Source of the DNA: Sipunculus nudus
Lineage: Eukaryota > Annelida > Sipuncula > Golfingiida > Sipunculidae
Length of the DNA stretch: 64,000 bases
NCBI GenBank assembly: GCA_026874595.1
Contig: CM049306.1
Span: 79,572,142-79,636,141 of the forward strand
Direction: 5' to 3'
The notes below the pieces were generated by a model. That model saw nothing but the letters and a program-made list of their open reading frames with translations. It was not told the DNA's origin and did not search any database. Position numbers and translations under genes: made by a program. Shown piece by piece: positions 36,876 to 48,650 of the stretch (position 1 is its first letter; each line of letters begins with the position of its first letter).

Positions 36876-38110
36876 TTAAAAGTTCTGTTCAGTAGCCTAT
36901 TGAAATGTACATATTCTGAAAGCTCAGAAAGTGCTTTACATCATAGTATTAGGAAACTTCGGTTTCTCAATATTAGTTGATTTTATCTGGATTTTAAAAA
37001 AAATTCAATTAATTATATATTAATCTGAATAAAATCATTTATTCTAGCATATCTGTGGCAGATAATGAATACCTCAAGGTATCAAGCAACAATATGGATG
37101 AAACTCCAAACAAATTGTATTATTTGTAGTATAACTTTTATAATTATGATTTTATTTGTATTAAGTGTTAACTGTACATTGATAAAACCTTTTTTTAATT
37201 CCCTCCATAAAGTCCCACCATTCAATAAAGGCTAAAAAAAAATTATGCTTTTTACAGCACAAATGCTTAAAACACCATATGCTGCTAATGGAATATTTTG
37301 AACAATGAATGTGTATAAATATCAATCTAAAATAAAGATAGATAAACCAATCTTACTGTTTAATCTTTCAAATTTAGGGTGTACAGGTTTTTGTGCCTAC
37401 TGTGCAAGTGCTCCAGCAATTGTATATTAATTTATTTTTATTTGTGCAGTTTATGCCTGGTTTTGTAATGAAACAATAACAATCATTGAATAATTTCCAT
37501 ACAGTCAGAAATCAACTTTTCATTAATTTTTAAGCTAGTGCCTGAACATACATTTTATAGCTATGATGTTAAAAGTTTTGTAAAATTAATTCGTAACCTG
37601 TTTAACCCTTTACTGTTTGTAATTGGTTGTCATAAAACACCCCACTTACTGTTCAGATTACTTTTAGGTTTCTCACACCCTGAATTTTGTCACACTGTAC
37701 ATTAATGTTATGATCGATAACCTGTTCAGTTTTTGGTGGAATCTAATGAAATTTTTAACACATTTTACAGAGATACCAAGCAAGAGGTTAATGACTAAAT
37801 CAATCATAAATTTCATATAAATCTATTATTAGAACCAGGTAAACCAGGTAAATTCAGGTAAGTATAGTGTCTTTGTTGTTTTAGCATATATGTACATAAA
37901 TGTCTGCAGTATATCCAAGTGAAGACGTAGCAGAATTGAGAACCAATAAGGGAATTATCATCCACCGGTACCTGGTGTATTGTCATGGAAGATCTAGGTA
38001 AAACAGGTTAATGAATTATGATTAAGATTATTAAAGTAATGTAGGTGTGGAGTGCTGAAATAAATTAGACAAAACCATATATAATTTGTTCCAAGATATG
38101 TATAAGAATA
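36876..38110. other. AT-rich intergenic DNA, nothing recognised
   Basis: Very AT-rich. Several AGGTAA strings cluster near 37835-37865 (CCAGGTAAACCAGGTAAATT) but have no coding context. Confidence 0.35.
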
Positions 38111-39402
38111 ACTAGATATTTCTTGGCACCACAGGTGCCATAGTATCCCAAGACAATTAATCCCCCCCCCCTTTAAGAATAGGCCCCCCATCTTCAGCAA
38201 CAATTAATATAAGATCACTCTCATAGAAAAGGTCACTCTCAAAGAAAAGGTCATGACCCCAATTTCAATATACATCATCCCCTAACCCATGTCTATGTAT
38301 ATGCATAATATGAAAGAAATCTGTCCATTAGTTTTTGACTTATAATGCTCACAGTACTGTTAAGTGGCAATGAGGGGGGATTAAACAGCATAAAAACAAG
38401 TAAAAGAATAACAGGTGGCGCTACCAGTTTCCGGTATACATGACTACACTATCCAAGATCTTCAGTCAAGTTGATTTTTGGACCAATCCATGTATCACTT
38501 ATTGAGATATTAATGATTTTGTGTGATTTTCACCATATATGGCAATATTCAAGGTCAAGGCCACTCTAATAGGAAAGGTCAAGACCCCAATTTATATATA
38601 TATCATCCGATAATCCATGTCTATGTATATGCATAATATGAATGAAATCTGTCCAATAGTTTTTGACTTATAATGCTCACAGTACTGTTAAGCGGCAATG
38701 ATGGGGGTAGTAAACGGCATGAAAACAAGTAAAAGAATAACAGGTGGCTCCACCAGTTTCCGGCACATGACAATACTATCCAAGGTCTTCAGTCAATTTG
38801 ATTACTGGACCAATCCATGCATCCCTTATTGAGATATTAATCTTTTTGTGTGATTTTCACTATATATGGCAATATTCAAGGTCAAGGCCATATCATAGGA
38901 AAGGTCATGACCCCAATTTAAATAAACATATTCCGATAACCCATATCTATGTATATGCATTATATGAAAGAAATCTGTCCATTTATTTTTGACTTATAAT
39001 GCTAACAGTACTGTTAAGTGGCAATGATGGGGGTATTAAACGGCTCGAAAACAAGTAAAAGAATAACAGGTGGCGCCACTTGTTTCTGGCACATGACAAT
39101 ACTATCAAAGATCTTTGATCAAGTTGATTTTTGGACCAATCCATGCATCCCTTATTGAGATATTAATGATTTTGTGTGATTTTCCCAAAAATTGGACCTA
39201 TTCAAGGTCAAGGACACTCTCCTAGTAAAGGTCATGACCTCATTTTAAAAAGGTTCGTCCTCTCACCCATATCTATACATATACCAAGTTTGGTAAAGAT
39301 CCGTGAAATATGTTTTGAGTTATCGCACCAACAAGATTTATACGGCGGCAGCGGGACCGGCATGAAAACATATTATCCCCCGACTTTGTCTGGGATTACA
39401 AT
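38111..39402 (+). repeat. Interspersed element, family B, copy 1
   Basis: Left-end hairpin TGGCACCACAGGTGCCA at 38124-38140, then TAGTATCCCAAGACA and a C tract. Three core units of about 327 bp carry variants of the shared palindrome (GGTGGCGCTACC 38414, GGTGGCTCCACC 38744, GGTGGCGCCACT 39069). The right end has a GC-rich GGCGGCAGCGGGACCGGCAT module, TGAAAACATATTATCC and a hairpin around CGACTTTGTC. Copies: 51481-52403 and 59242-61760. Confidence 0.8.
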
Positions 39403-40869
39403 AATTGTATATTAAACATGAAATATTATGTTGATTACAAATAAGGATCCAATTGCCACATCCTATCTGTTCAGGTATGAAAACTAATTAAGACCAGGTG
39501 AGCTTCAAAGAAAGGTGGAAAAAAAGTCACATTCACAGATTTACTCATCAAATATGTATAAAATACAATGGAAGATCGCCAAAAGTTTGACAGAATGGTA
39601 AAATCTAACATTTCTACCCATTTTTCCACCTTTGTTATGTTTACTTAGATTGTTTTGGTACTCCCGGTATAGAGTATATCACGTTTATGTTGCCCATCCA
39701 GGGGAATCTCCGTTGCATTGCATTATGGTAATCCAGTGTCAAAATGATGTCAGACATCTTTTTTTTATCTAAATTCATAAGAAAAATTCTCTAATTTAAG
39801 TAACTTAAGTTGACTGAACTTTATTTTTTATTTATTTTGTTCAAAACATTCTAAAATTTGTCAAAGCATGATGTCTATTAAGCGGCAAGTCTGACGGCCA
39901 CCATCTTGAAAAATGATGACATCGCTCATCCTTCATAACAAGCAACATAAACACAAAATGTTTTAAGGAATGAAAAATATTCACATTTGAAGTACAGAAT
40001 GATAATAATGCAGATAGATACCAATCTTTTGTGTAAGTTTGGTATGGTTTATTGTTATAACCATGTCGCAAGTTCAGTTGAAACATTGTGTTTGTTGACA
40101 TCACGGGTGTCCCTTGCCGACGCCATTCAACCAATCTTCTTTCCAACAGAGTCTAAATAAGAATTTTATGAATATTAATGAGAATTTCCCAGGTAAATGA
40201 ATAAAAAAATTATCAACTTTATGGTAGGGAATTCCTGGAACCATATAGAACCGAAATTAATTCTGTCCAACGTTAGTTTTACCTCCTAGACCGAGCTAAC
40301 ACTGGGAGTTCTTAGTGTCCAACCTGAGTGCATTTTGGTGCGTTATGAAATGATGAGGGGGTGTCATGTGACGTGGCTTATAGTGGTATCACAGGTTTTA
40401 AACGGTTAATGTATTTTCGAAGATCTGTTATAATATATCTATTCCAAATTGTGTTATATTCATTCTAGGTACATGTAACTTAAATACTGACAGGTCAGGA
40501 AGGGCCCACGAAAAGGCCCTTAGACTTCCAGTGTGGGCTGAGTGATGCTTGAAGAAATATAATAATTAAAGGACCTAATTACATGCACAGACAGAGGCAA
40601 CTGACCCAAAACAGTATTTAAACATCTGAACCAAGATTGAAAGGTCTGCATCAGTGATAGTCAGGGAAGGTGTAGGAGAGGAATAATCCAAAACAGCAGA
40701 GGCATAATTACATCTGATGTATCAAAATGTAAGCCTAGTCAGCATATAAATCAGTACGGTGGTCCTTCGATCTTCACCTGAGAACTTATGATGTCAAATC
40801 AGTATGATTCTTCCCCTGTTGTCAGATAATCCAAAAGTGAAAGATTTTGGATGAAACAATTACAATTAG
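39403..40869. other. Intergenic; weak promoter-like minus-strand context
   Basis: On the minus strand TTTTCAAGATGGTGGCCGTC (about 39895-39914) and GATTGGTTGAATGGCGTCGG (about 40117-40136) look like initiator/YY1 and CCAAT-plus-start contexts, but neither leads into a supported exon. Confidence 0.25.
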
Positions 40870-41232
40870 TACCTCCAAAGTGCGGTGTCCTCTAACCTCA
40901 TTAAATTAGGGTGGATTTTGCTGGAAATCGAACATGGGCAAGATAATCTATTGACTAACATTTCTGTTGAGTTTTATTATAATTGATCATATTCCTTGTT
41001 ACAAGTTATCATGGTGACACCACAAGTGACTTCTGACTGTATTAAATATGCGCCAATTTTGCCCTTTATCGAACTCAGGCGATATAATTTTTTTGGTAAG
41101 TAGTTATGGTAAGTTTCATAAAAATCCATCAAAGCACCAGTAAGTTACTAGTACCAAGGTGACACTAAATGTTTACAAACAGACCATGGGTATACAATAA
41201 TGCGTCCCGTCATAGATGGGTGCATAAAAATG
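40870..41232 (+). repeat. Interspersed element, family C, copy 2 (partial)
   Basis: Holds the CCTCTAACCTCATTAAAT and GATTTTGCTGGAAATC blocks and the right end AGACCATGGGTATACAATAA ... CCCGTCATAGATGGGTGCAT shared with 42186-42720. The left end is missing. Confidence 0.55.
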
Positions 41233-42185
41233 TGTCATTTTCATCCTTAAACTGTATATTAATAACTTTAGAATGGTAAAGTTGAGATAAGTAGAAAAGT
41301 TACAATCATGATTGCAAAATATTCATTTTATATTTAAAACTATATAAATGGCAACTGCACATAGGTTGGTGCCATTATTGGAAACATGACAACAAAACAC
41401 ATCATGCACAGAAATAATAGAGCATAAGTACATGATTGTGTGTGGATACTGGGCATGAACCTGTACTGCATGATTCTTTATATGATCCACAGTACCACAG
41501 ATTACATGCTCCCAGACTCATTTCATCCCAGGATCAAGGGACTTCCCATCAAGACTAAGACATAAATATTAATACAGCATGGTTCCTGCTAATTATCAAA
41601 TGACGGTGCAGCAGTAAACACAACTAAATATCAATAGATCTGAATTATTCACATCACTGTCAGTTTGTAAAAGGGGTGCCCCAGATCCAACACATATGTA
41701 ATATGATAGACTGGGGGCATGTTCTATTACAAGTCTTTAGGAAGGTTAGCCATTCTATTGTCGTGTGTCTTTAAATTAAGGGTGTGGGTAAGGGGCGGGG
41801 TATTTTAGTGGGGTGTGTCTTCTAAACTCTTTGCTTTGTACTCTAATTTTGGGGGTAACCACACCATTATAGCCCACCAACTCTCTGACCACAATTAAAT
41901 TTTCCTCTTTGGGAAGTGGGATATTTAATAATATTTTGCACTAACATATATGTACCCCATAAACCTGTACTTTTCAAAGGGACCCTGATGCTTTACCTAT
42001 TCATGAGTCATGTCAAATTATCATGCATACATATATACATACACATATGTAGCCATAGCCATGTCTCATTTACATATGAACTAAGCAGGGTGCAGCCAAT
42101 TGTCTCATAACCTCAGATATGGGGCCTCAGATAACTTCATGCTAACAAAATTTAAAATTTTCATTCATTTTATTTGTAACAATAA

Positions 42186-42722
42186 AAACAAGAGCACAAC
42201 AAATGTGCATATATGCCTGTTGTGTATCTGGGGACCTCTGACCTCATTAAATATGCGTGAATTTTCATGAAAAAGTAATTCAGGTGAGAGAAACTCTATT
42301 GGTAAATATGTATAACGAGCTTCATGAAAACTCGTAGGATTTTTTATAAGTCATCAAAGTGCCTCTGAAGTACAGAGACCTCTAACCTCATTAAATTTGC
42401 ATGAATTTTGCTGGAAATCATACTTAGGCGAGATATTTCATTGATTAACATTTCTAATGAGTTTATCAAAATCCTTCATATTTTTCATAAGTTATCGCAG
42501 CGACACTACAAAGTAGCCTAGTGACTTGTGACCTTATTACATTTGTGAGAATGTTGCCCTTAATCAAACTTGGAGAGTTAATCTGTGAGTACGTAGTCAT
42601 GGTGAGTTTTGTGAAAATCAATGAAAGCCCAAGTAAGTTATTGCAGCAACACTTAAACTAACAGACGTAAAGACGGACGGTGGGTATACCATTTTACTCC
42701 CGTCATATAATGGGTGTATACC
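42186..42722 (+). repeat. Interspersed element, family C, copy 3
   Basis: Left end: AACAAGAGCACAACAAATGT with a hairpin through GCATATATGC and TTGTGTATC. Right end: GGACGGTGGGTATACCATTT and an inverted GGTGTATACC. Between them are ~145-bp units with ACCTCATTAAATNTGC. It is the reverse complement of copy 1 in the MMP intron. Confidence 0.65.
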
Positions 42723-43654
42723 AATGCTAATATAACATTAAAGCACAAGGTCTGTGCAAGATTTTGATCAAATCATTGATAAAAGTTGGAACAGTAACAG
42801 GTTAAATGAAGCAGTTACTGTGATAACTTGTACATGGATATTAATATTCTATGTGAACATAATCATTAACACCATATTGAGGTTTAATTATTAAGCGTAA
42901 TAAATGTATAAACATTATCTTAAATCAATGATAAACTTTCAGAAATATTCTATTTTTATTACTCATATCTATAAAGAAATGAGTAAATCATTAATCATGA
43001 TCAGTGGGGGCCTCCCTGTATTAATCTTGTAGCCCAGGACCTCCTAAATTTGGCACTGATATTTAGGTCTTGTGTGGTTCACAGCACAATGTCACTTACC
43101 TCAACATAATAACTTATGTATGACTATATATGAGCATTAAAGTCACTGCCTGTTCTCCAGTGAAAACTGATATGTGAAAGTTTTCTATCATGCACATGTC
43201 AAATAATAATGTCACACCATTCTGCACAAAATTCACTAAATTCTTTAAAGAAAATAACAAGTTGGTTTAATAAAACAGGTACTAGCTTCAGGCCACAAAG
43301 TGGCGGTATCCCATGCAACATAACAGATTCTGATTAGTCTTGTGCATGATAACATATTTAATACTACATGTTTTTCACTCTTTGATCTACCTGTTATAAA
43401 ACATGCCCTGTCACACCCTGTTGTTCAGCTAATTTACCCAGTTTAACCCTTGGTGTACTTGGTCACCCCTTGCAACCACCTATGTCTGCATGCCATGGTG
43501 GCTTGTCTAAAGAAATAATCCATGACCCATCGATACTGATGTGAAGGATTTCTGTGACACCTGGATAAACTTTAAACCTGAACGCCTAATCAGCATAGGA
43601 CCGAACTAAATGTTTAGTAGTACAACTACCTTGATACCCCCACCAGGATCTCCC
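42723..43654. other. Intergenic, nothing recognised
   Basis: AT-rich. A CTTACCT (minus-strand donor sequence) at about 43095 lacks a paired acceptor. Confidence 0.35.
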
Positions 43655-44250
43655 TAAAGCCCCTTTCACACAATCACGGATAGCATCACGGATCATCCCG
43701 GATCATCGTTCCGGATCATCCGTGTTGACTCCGTCATCACCGTGTAAACTCCGGGCATCACCGTGTTAACACCGTGTTGCATCCATAGTGATCCTTGGCG
43801 CACCGGCTTGTTCGGAGAAAAAATTAAACCTGCACAATTTTTCGTCTCGAAGTACACGGATTAAAAATCATCCGGTTCACTCCTTGTTGGCACCGTGCAC
43901 CTCCGTGTAGCCACCGTATACATCTGGGAGTCACCGTGTAGCCACCGGGAGCTCCGTATTGAGACCGGCACTCTCCGGGTGCAGGTTTCAGTTTTTTCTC
44001 CGATCATGCTGGTGCACCAAGGATCACTACTGATGCAACACAGTGTTCACACGGTAATACCCGGTGTTTACACGGCGATTCTGTAGATAACACGGATTAT
44101 TCCGGAACGATGCTCCGGGATTATCCGTGTTGCTATCAGTGAATACGTGAAAGCCCCATTTACGAAATTGTGCTGCTGTCCCCGGAACACCACGGATTAA
44201 GGTCCAGGGTGATATCTGTTACTATCCGTGAATGTGTGAAAGGGGCTTTA
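43655..44250. mobile_element. Foldback (long inverted repeat) element with TAAAGCCCCTTTCACAC ends
   Basis: TAAAGCCCCTTTCACAC at 43655 is perfectly inverted as GTGTGAAAGGGGCTTTA ending 44250. Inside, a left arm (about 43667-43833) is inverted as a right arm (about 43981-44151); both contain CGTTCCGGA, GTGATCCTTGG and TTCGGAGAAAAAA-type blocks. The arms are made of short CCGTGT/ACGGAT motifs and would fold into a long cruciform. Flanking TA fits a TA-target DNA element. No coding frame. Confidence 0.85.
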
Positions 44251-46060
44251 TAAAGCATTCATGTGTTGTACTTCAGTGCATGTCACACTTCAGCAGCACA
44301 ATTGCAAGTGGTGCCACAAGTCTTATATATATGACAAATATGCCCAATTTCTAGCTGATATGTCAAATCCCTCCTGAGCAATAATCAGTGATATAAACTG
44401 TGCAACAGTACTCCAGCCATCACTGATATTGTATTTTTGGCCAAATGACTAAGTTCAGCTTCCTGTAACTCAGCCGAAATTCACTAAACTGGAACCATTT
44501 GAACAAACTTGAGAGAGATTGTTTCAGGGATTATGTCTGTGAAATATTGAACAATTTGACAGTTTCGGAGAAGAAGATTTTTAAAGTTTTTTAGCTTTTT
44601 CTCTACAATATCTAAGTAAATGCAGATAGCAAAAAAAAATTAGTGAAATCTGATAATTTTTTAGATGACTGATTTTTAGATAAAATTTGGTAATGTCAGC
44701 TCCTGCTATTTTTGAGATAGTATGGGTTAATGTATGAACATGCCACACCATCACATGAGCTCACAGGTTTGCTTGAAGTACCTGACTAACTAGATTATTA
44801 TTTGGTTTCCAATCAGAAAGGGAATACAGACATGTTCAGAAAAGGGTACAGTTGCTTATTTTCTATGTTAACACAGGATATTTACTAAACAGGCAAACAC
44901 ACAGGACTTTGCCCTAGCTATTAATAAAATCCCTGACAGCTCAGACGCCTATATTCTTTTTCTTTGACATAATTTAAGAAATGTGTCAGTAGAAACAATG
45001 TGGACAAAAATGCATTCCTTTGGAAAGTCAATTAATGTAATAAAATTATCTGTGTAATAGAAAGATATAGAAATAAAATTGATTATTTTTAACATGCTGG
45101 GAAAGCTTTTTATGAAAAGTGACACCATTTGGTCTATTTTTAGTCATGAAGGGTAATTATTCCATTTAAGTTGATGGGAAAGCTACAGAGATCAAGACTG
45201 GGAAAACTGGGTAGCCGTGCCAGGCTAAATTGACAATTTCAGAGGGCGCGTTATGTGGGACAGTTCTCCACTGATGTCATGTTTCTTTACCGATAACTCC
45301 TACTGAATGTTTCCGCAAATGTCACAAATATCATGAAGGATGGGAGAAACAATGGAGCAGCTTCTACTGACTGTTACCACAGCGACAGCACTTATGATAC
45401 ACGAGCTCTTGTTTAATACGAATTGTTGAAGAAAACCAGAGACTGGTAATATGCTTTGGAGTCTTATAACACGATATGATATAGATTAACACCACCGTGG
45501 GCATCATCATCAAACTTTAAGAGCCCCAATGGAGCCACTTAAGGCTACTGATAACTGTATAATATACGAGGCTGGCGAGGAATGTTTGTGAAATGAAGGA
45601 TCAGATGATAAACCATAAGCATACTAAGGATAAAATAAATGACACAGCACTGCAGACGCCTTCTTTATCACTGCTACTAGCTCTGCTGTCACCTTGTAAA
45701 CAGCAGCCACTCAGACCCCTCAGGCAGTAAATCTCTAGCAGGCAAAAAATACTATAAATCCTGTCTACTTGAATATGAAATCCTGGTGAGGCTGTTTATG
45801 AATTCTTCATCATTATTCACACACTCGCTGTTTAGTGCTGTGTATAATTCATCTTGAAAGAAATAGACTAAAAAAAAAACAAGATATGATTCCAACAAAA
45901 GTGGACAACTTCATATCGTTGTCTAAGTGTACCAAGTACAAGCAGTTCCTTTATATCTGCGAGCAGGCCACTCATGAAATGCATATCTACAATTTTCACA
46001 TATGTGAAAAGAAACGACTCTTCCTCTTTTGAGACACACAAATGCAAACACAAACATCAG
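44251..46060. other. Intergenic with one diverged family A-like unit
   Basis: 44300-44440 contains GCAAGTGGTGCCACAAGTCT and GATATGTCAAATCCCTCCTG, a decayed unit. 45200-45730 is slightly richer in G+C and looks single-copy, without a supported exon. Confidence 0.35.
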
Positions 46061-46063
46061 ACT

Positions 46064-46069
46064 AGAGAT

Positions 46070-46104
<35 letters not shown>
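46064..46104. repeat. (GATA)n microsatellite
   Basis: About ten GATA units; a short (CA)n follows at about 46184-46200. Confidence 0.9.
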
Positions 46105-46939
46105 TTCAACCTTCTGAAGTTACAAGTTAAACACATAAAAATACAAATGTGGAAAAGAGATTTATACATACATTTTACACTATACACACACACACACACA
46201 TATAGACAGAGGCAGAAAATGAGAAAGAAGAAAAAGAGAGTGAAAGAAACAAATTATGTGTATTGAAAGGTATCATAATGTATGTATAACAGGTTGACAA
46301 ATAGTATATTAACACAGGCAAACATGTAAAACTTAACATAGAAACAGACAATAAAGTCAGCCATTTAGTTTTCAAAGCCTGGCCCTGATCCAATGAAGAA
46401 ACTTAAGAGTGGTTCTCACAGCGAGGCCTACCGCACATTCTGTGTATGAATCCCATTATCTTTTATAACAGTAATCAAGAGCCAGAATTCTCAACGTTAC
46501 ACTGTAAGTAAACAGTGTCCACTGTGGCTAGATCATGTTCCTTCATATGCATTTGATTACACCAACCACACAAGGTGTTTTAAACACAACAGAGGTAGTC
46601 TTTGCAGTTTTCAGAAATTAGCTGGAAGGTACGGTGTATAACACCACAGCATGGGCAAGTGACTCCCCCCATATAAATAGTGTTTTTCTCAGATTTCTGG
46701 ACAAACCACTTAGTACCACCAGAGTTGAAACAAAAGATTTGCAAACAGACCAAAGGCCCCCAAACTGCTAGCTTGTATTAAGGGCTCATATGCCATAACA
46801 CCTTTTTACTATAGAAACATTATCTGGCTATTGTCATGGGTTTCTGTTTATAGAAATATGGTGATCATATTTAAAAGTGTTTTCATAGCTAAGATGATTT
46901 ATCTGGGCATATGGCACCCTTTTATAATATAATAACCTT

Positions 46940-47290
46940 TAGTATAACCAGTTGCAATTTTATATAGTTTTAAATGTTTTGCACCATTATAACTTGATCA
47001 TGACATTTAAGGGTGAATTCAATAAACAATCCTTGCCAATTTATTAAACTTAAATGTGCAACCTTAATTGCACTTAGACAGAAAAGAAAGTATATCTGAT
47101 ATATGCAATTATATAAAGTTATATGCAAGTTTTTATATAGTTATAAATGTTTTGAATCATAATAATGTGATTATAACACTTGTGAAGTGTGATGTTAATA
47201 AACTATCCTTGCCTTTTATTAAATTTTAGTACAAGATGCAGCCTTAATTGCATTTAGATAGAAAAGATAAAATAAATCTGATGTAATTTA
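46940..47290. repeat. ~173-bp tandem duplication, AT-rich
   Basis: TTTTATATAGTT(T/A)TAAATG at about 46958 recurs at about 47131, each followed by a TAAACAATCC/TAAACTATCC-TTGCC block and by CCTTAATTGCA(C/T)TTAGA. Two diverged copies. Confidence 0.75.
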
Positions 47291-47639
47291 CAGAGACAGA
47301 TAAGGGACACCAAAGCCATACAGGCAGAAAGAAACACAAATACAGGAATAAACAAATAAAAAGAGTACAAGCAGAGATTAATAAAAAGCATGCAAAAAAG
47401 CTAAATGAGATACAGGGGAAACTTCATGCTTTTTATATGAGCACTAATGAAATACAATCAAGGAAAATACTGGAACAGACAAAATTTAACATAGAAAAAA
47501 TGGAGTGATACTCTGATAATTAATGAATGTTGAAGAAAGAAATAAAAATTAATTAGGAACTGTTGGAAGAGTTGGAAGTGTTAGTCTTTTAGTACAACGG
47601 AACCATAAATCATAGAAATAAAAATAACTAGGAAACCAC

Positions 47640-48390
47640 TGGAAGTGATTCAGTCTGAAGGAAGTGGAAATTTGAGATCGTAGCTGATGAGCCAGTGGTT
47701 AAATCAAAGGGAACCATAAATTCAGAGACAGCAGCTGATGAGCTGGTAGATCAGTCTAAAGGAACTGGATTTCTAAATATTAGCTGCTGAACTGGTGGTC
47801 CAGTCTAAAGGAACCGTAAATCTAGAGATTGTAGCTGCTGAACTAGTGGTTCGGTCAAAAGGAACCAGGAATCTAGAGATTGTAGCTGATAAAATGATGA
47901 CTCAGTCTGTAGGTACCAGAAATCAAGAGATTGTAGCTGCTGAACTGTTGGTTTAGTCTGAAGGAAACAGCTAGGATATCTAGAGACTAACAATGATGAA
48001 TTGGTGTTTAATTCCATTAGAATCAGAAATTTAGAGACTAGTTGACAAATTGATGGCAGATGATGAATTGGTGTTTAATTCCATTAGAATCAGAAATCTA
48101 GAGACTAGCTAAAAATAGATGGCAGATGATGAATTGGTGTTTAATTCCATTTGAATAAGAAATTTAGAGACTAGTTGATGAGCTGATGGAAGATGATGAA
48201 TTGGTGTTTAATTCCATTTGAATCAGAAATTTAGAGACTAGTTGATGAGCTGATGGAAGATGATGAACTGGTGTTTAATTCCATTTGAATCAGAAATTTA
48301 GAGACTAGTTGATGAGCTGATGGAAGATGATGAACTGGTGTTTAATTCCACTTGAATCAGAAATTTAGAGACTAGCTGACAAGCTGATGG
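47640..48390. repeat. Compound minisatellite: 51-bp array then 67-bp array
   Basis: 47640-47990 holds about seven units of 51 bp marked by GTCTAAAGGAACC and AGAGATTGTAGCTG. 48001-48390 holds about six units of 66-67 bp marked by TTGGTGTTTAATTCCAT (48001, 48068, 48134, 48201, 48268, 48335). The second array seems to derive from the first (shared TCAGAAATTTAGAGACTAG). Diverged units continue to about 48650. On the minus strand the 51-bp period gives a 17-residue repeat, but stops interrupt it. Confidence 0.85.
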
Positions 48391-48650
48391 TTTAGACTAA
48401 AGGAACCAGATCTAGAGATCGAGTGATAGCAGTTGATGATCTTGAGCTGGTAATTCAGTCTATGGGAACCAGAAATCTAAAGACTGCAGTTGATTGTTAA
48501 ACAGGTTCAGAATTTCAAATTGTGGTTGAAAAGCTGATGGTTCATTCTGAGGCCCAGAAATGTATAGATGTATGATGAAGAGTTGATGATTTAATCTGAG
48601 GGGATCTAGAGACTCCAGCTGTAGGCCAAGTGGTCAAATTTCTAATTAAC

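Noticed and set aside
39841-40146. Minus-strand 101-codon frame beginning MERRLVEW
   Set aside because: Composition becomes low-complexity, no family resemblance, and its promoter-like context is weak.
47805-48017. Minus-strand protein with a 17-residue repeat (QQLQSLD)
   Set aside because: It arises from the 51-bp minisatellite period and hits stops in neighbouring units.
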